This document shows positions 6,361 to 6,879 of a stretch of 6,879 nt of DNA, piece after piece. Where the stretch lies: the NCBI GenBank assembly GCA_012516295.1, contig JAAYWU010000198.1, positions 1 to 6,879 on the forward strand, in the 5' to 3' direction. Source of the DNA: Clostridiales bacterium. Its GTDB lineage: Bacteria; Bacillota; Clostridia; Oscillospirales; Acutalibacteraceae. Under the pieces are notes generated by a model. It did no database searches and had not been told where the DNA came from. It was given only the letters and a program-made list of their open reading frames with translations. The position numbers and the translations under genes are program-made. Position 1 is the first letter of the stretch. Every line of letters begins with the position of its first letter.

Positions 6361-6422
6361 GCCCATAGACGGATTCGCACCGACGCCTTTGATTACCAAC
6401 GCTCTACTTAAGCTACCTGGGC
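6361..6422 (-). ncRNA. tRNA-shaped element lacking a decoding anticodon arm
   Basis: On the minus strand 62 nt fold in tRNA order. The acceptor is GCCCAGG (6422-6416) with TATGGGC (6367-6361), giving five Watson-Crick pairs, one G-A mismatch and one G-T wobble. TA follows at positions 8-9. The D stem is GCTT/GAGC with a 5-nt loop AAGTA. A shrunken hairpin TTGG-TAA-TCAA stands where the anticodon arm should be. The variable stretch is AGGC. The T arm is GTCGG, loop TGCGAAT, CCGTC, with one T-T mismatch. A 3' A follows, and no CCA is encoded. The T loop matches the usual TTCGAAT except at position 55 (G). The D loop lacks the GG pair that normally docks with the T loop. It cannot decode. It could be a decayed tRNA, a processing or RNase P substrate, or a regulatory leader. 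An exact known family was not recognised. Confidence 0.55.
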
Positions 6423-6436
6423 ATATTTAGTTTTTA

Positions 6437-6879
6437 CTAAAGCAGTTGTTTTAATTTCAGACGAACTCGCTGTAAAGCATTATCAACCGCCTTAGAGGTC
6501 ACCCCGAGTTTTTCAGCGATTTGGCCATAGCTACAACCGCCTAAATAAAGCATCAGAACCTGCTGTTCCAATTTGGAAAGCAATTGTCTAATACACTGCT
6601 GCGTTGCCTTGAAACTTTCGCTGTCCATCAGCAATGTTTCCGGGTCCATGGCACAGTTCGATATATCCACGTGCGCTCCGTCGTCGTTTAGAGAAACCGA
6701 ATTATGAAGAGGCAAATTCTTTCTTCCAGATGTACGATACGCCATAATGATTCGATTTTGAATGCAAACACCGGCATACGTTCTGAAACCGGCTTTCCCG
6801 GACGCGTCATAAGTACGCGCCGCATTTAAAAGGCCCATTAATCCTTCCTGATACAAATCATCCGCTTCAAGTATTGTAC
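6437..6879 (-). CDS. sigH: Sigma-70 family RNA polymerase sigma factor, SigH-like; 5' end outside the window
   Basis: A frame of 146 residues continues past the right edge, so about the first 50-70 residues are missing. Region 2 is represented by ADDLYQEGLMGLLNAARTYD followed by FRTYAGVCIQNRII, the helices that bind core polymerase and the -10 element. A linker with LPLHNSVSLNDDG follows, as in SigH-type factors. Region 4 is LSKLEQQVLMLYLGGCSYGQIAEKLGVTSKAVDNALQRVRLKLKQLL at the C-terminus, a helix-turn-helix that reads the -35 element; its KAVDNALQRVR resembles SigH KSIDNALQRVK. SigH in spore-formers drives transition-phase and early sporulation genes. The assignment to SigH rather than another group 3 factor rests on these similarities and is moderate. 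The gene stops 14 nt before the tRNA-like element. Confidence 0.8.
   Translation of the reverse strand, partial: TILEADDLYQEGLMGLLNAARTYDASGKAGFRTYAGVCIQNRIIMAYRTSGRKNLPLHNSVSLNDDGAHVDISNCAMDPETLLMDSESFKATQQCIRQLLSKLEQQVLMLYLGGCSYGQIAEKLGVTSKAVDNALQRVRLKLKQLL

Noticed and set aside
6361..6422. Ordinary functional tRNA gene
   Set aside because: No 7-nt anticodon loop can be formed; only 15 nt remain between the D and T arms, and the acceptor and T stems each carry a mismatch.
6361..6422. Phage or island attachment site derived from a tRNA
   Set aside because: No integrase, no second copy of the 3' end and no mobile gene are visible in the window. The element keeps both ends of the fold, unlike a simple att remnant.
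6426..6441. Inverted repeat TTTAGT / ACTAAA at the sigma factor stop codon as a terminator
   Set aside because: Six AT-only pairs with one G-C and no T run would not terminate. It is probably chance in AT-rich sequence.

Overview
The window looks like chromosomal DNA of a low-to-mid GC member of the Clostridia (Firmicutes). An Oscillospirales/Ruminococcaceae-type bacterium is my best guess. The reasons are a SigH-like sporulation-type sigma factor, a TrmK/Nif3 pair, an RqcH/NFACT protein, strong AGGAGG-type ribosome binding sites and a DUF1858 redox protein. Every convincing gene lies on the minus strand, so transcription runs from high to low coordinates. No insertion sequence, CRISPR array, rRNA or phage gene is visible.

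Layout in the direction of transcription. (1) 6879-6437: the 3' two thirds of a SigH-like sigma-70 gene. (2) 6422-6361: a compact 62-nt tRNA-shaped RNA element with acceptor, D and T arms but no decoding-competent anticodon loop. (3) 6329-6054: a small double zinc-ribbon protein, closed by a clear intrinsic terminator (6027-5998). (4) 5911-5708: a 67-aa DUF1858/redox-disulfide protein with its own consensus promoter and a probable terminator. (5) 5574-1: a five-gene unit, trmK, nif3-like, rqcH, a Wzy-type polysaccharide polymerase and a GT4-type glycosyltransferase that runs off the left edge. Spacing within it is a 4-nt overlap, 0 nt, 31 nt and a 4-nt overlap.

Functionally, the front of the last unit is translation housekeeping: TrmK does tRNA A22 methylation, and RqcH does ribosome-associated quality control with alanine tailing; Nif3 is a dinuclear-metal protein of unclear role. 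The back belongs to cell-surface polysaccharide synthesis. A TGnTATAAT extended -10 at the rqcH stop codon suggests that the polysaccharide genes can also be transcribed independently.

The most unusual item is the tRNA-like element between the sigma factor and the zinc-ribbon gene. It keeps the tRNA layout (U8-A9, D stem, T loop, unpaired discriminator A), but its anticodon arm is reduced to a hairpin too small to hold an anticodon. It sits in what is probably the sigma-gene 3' UTR and the 5' leader of the zinc-ribbon gene. The rest of the window is ordinary for a clostridial chromosome.
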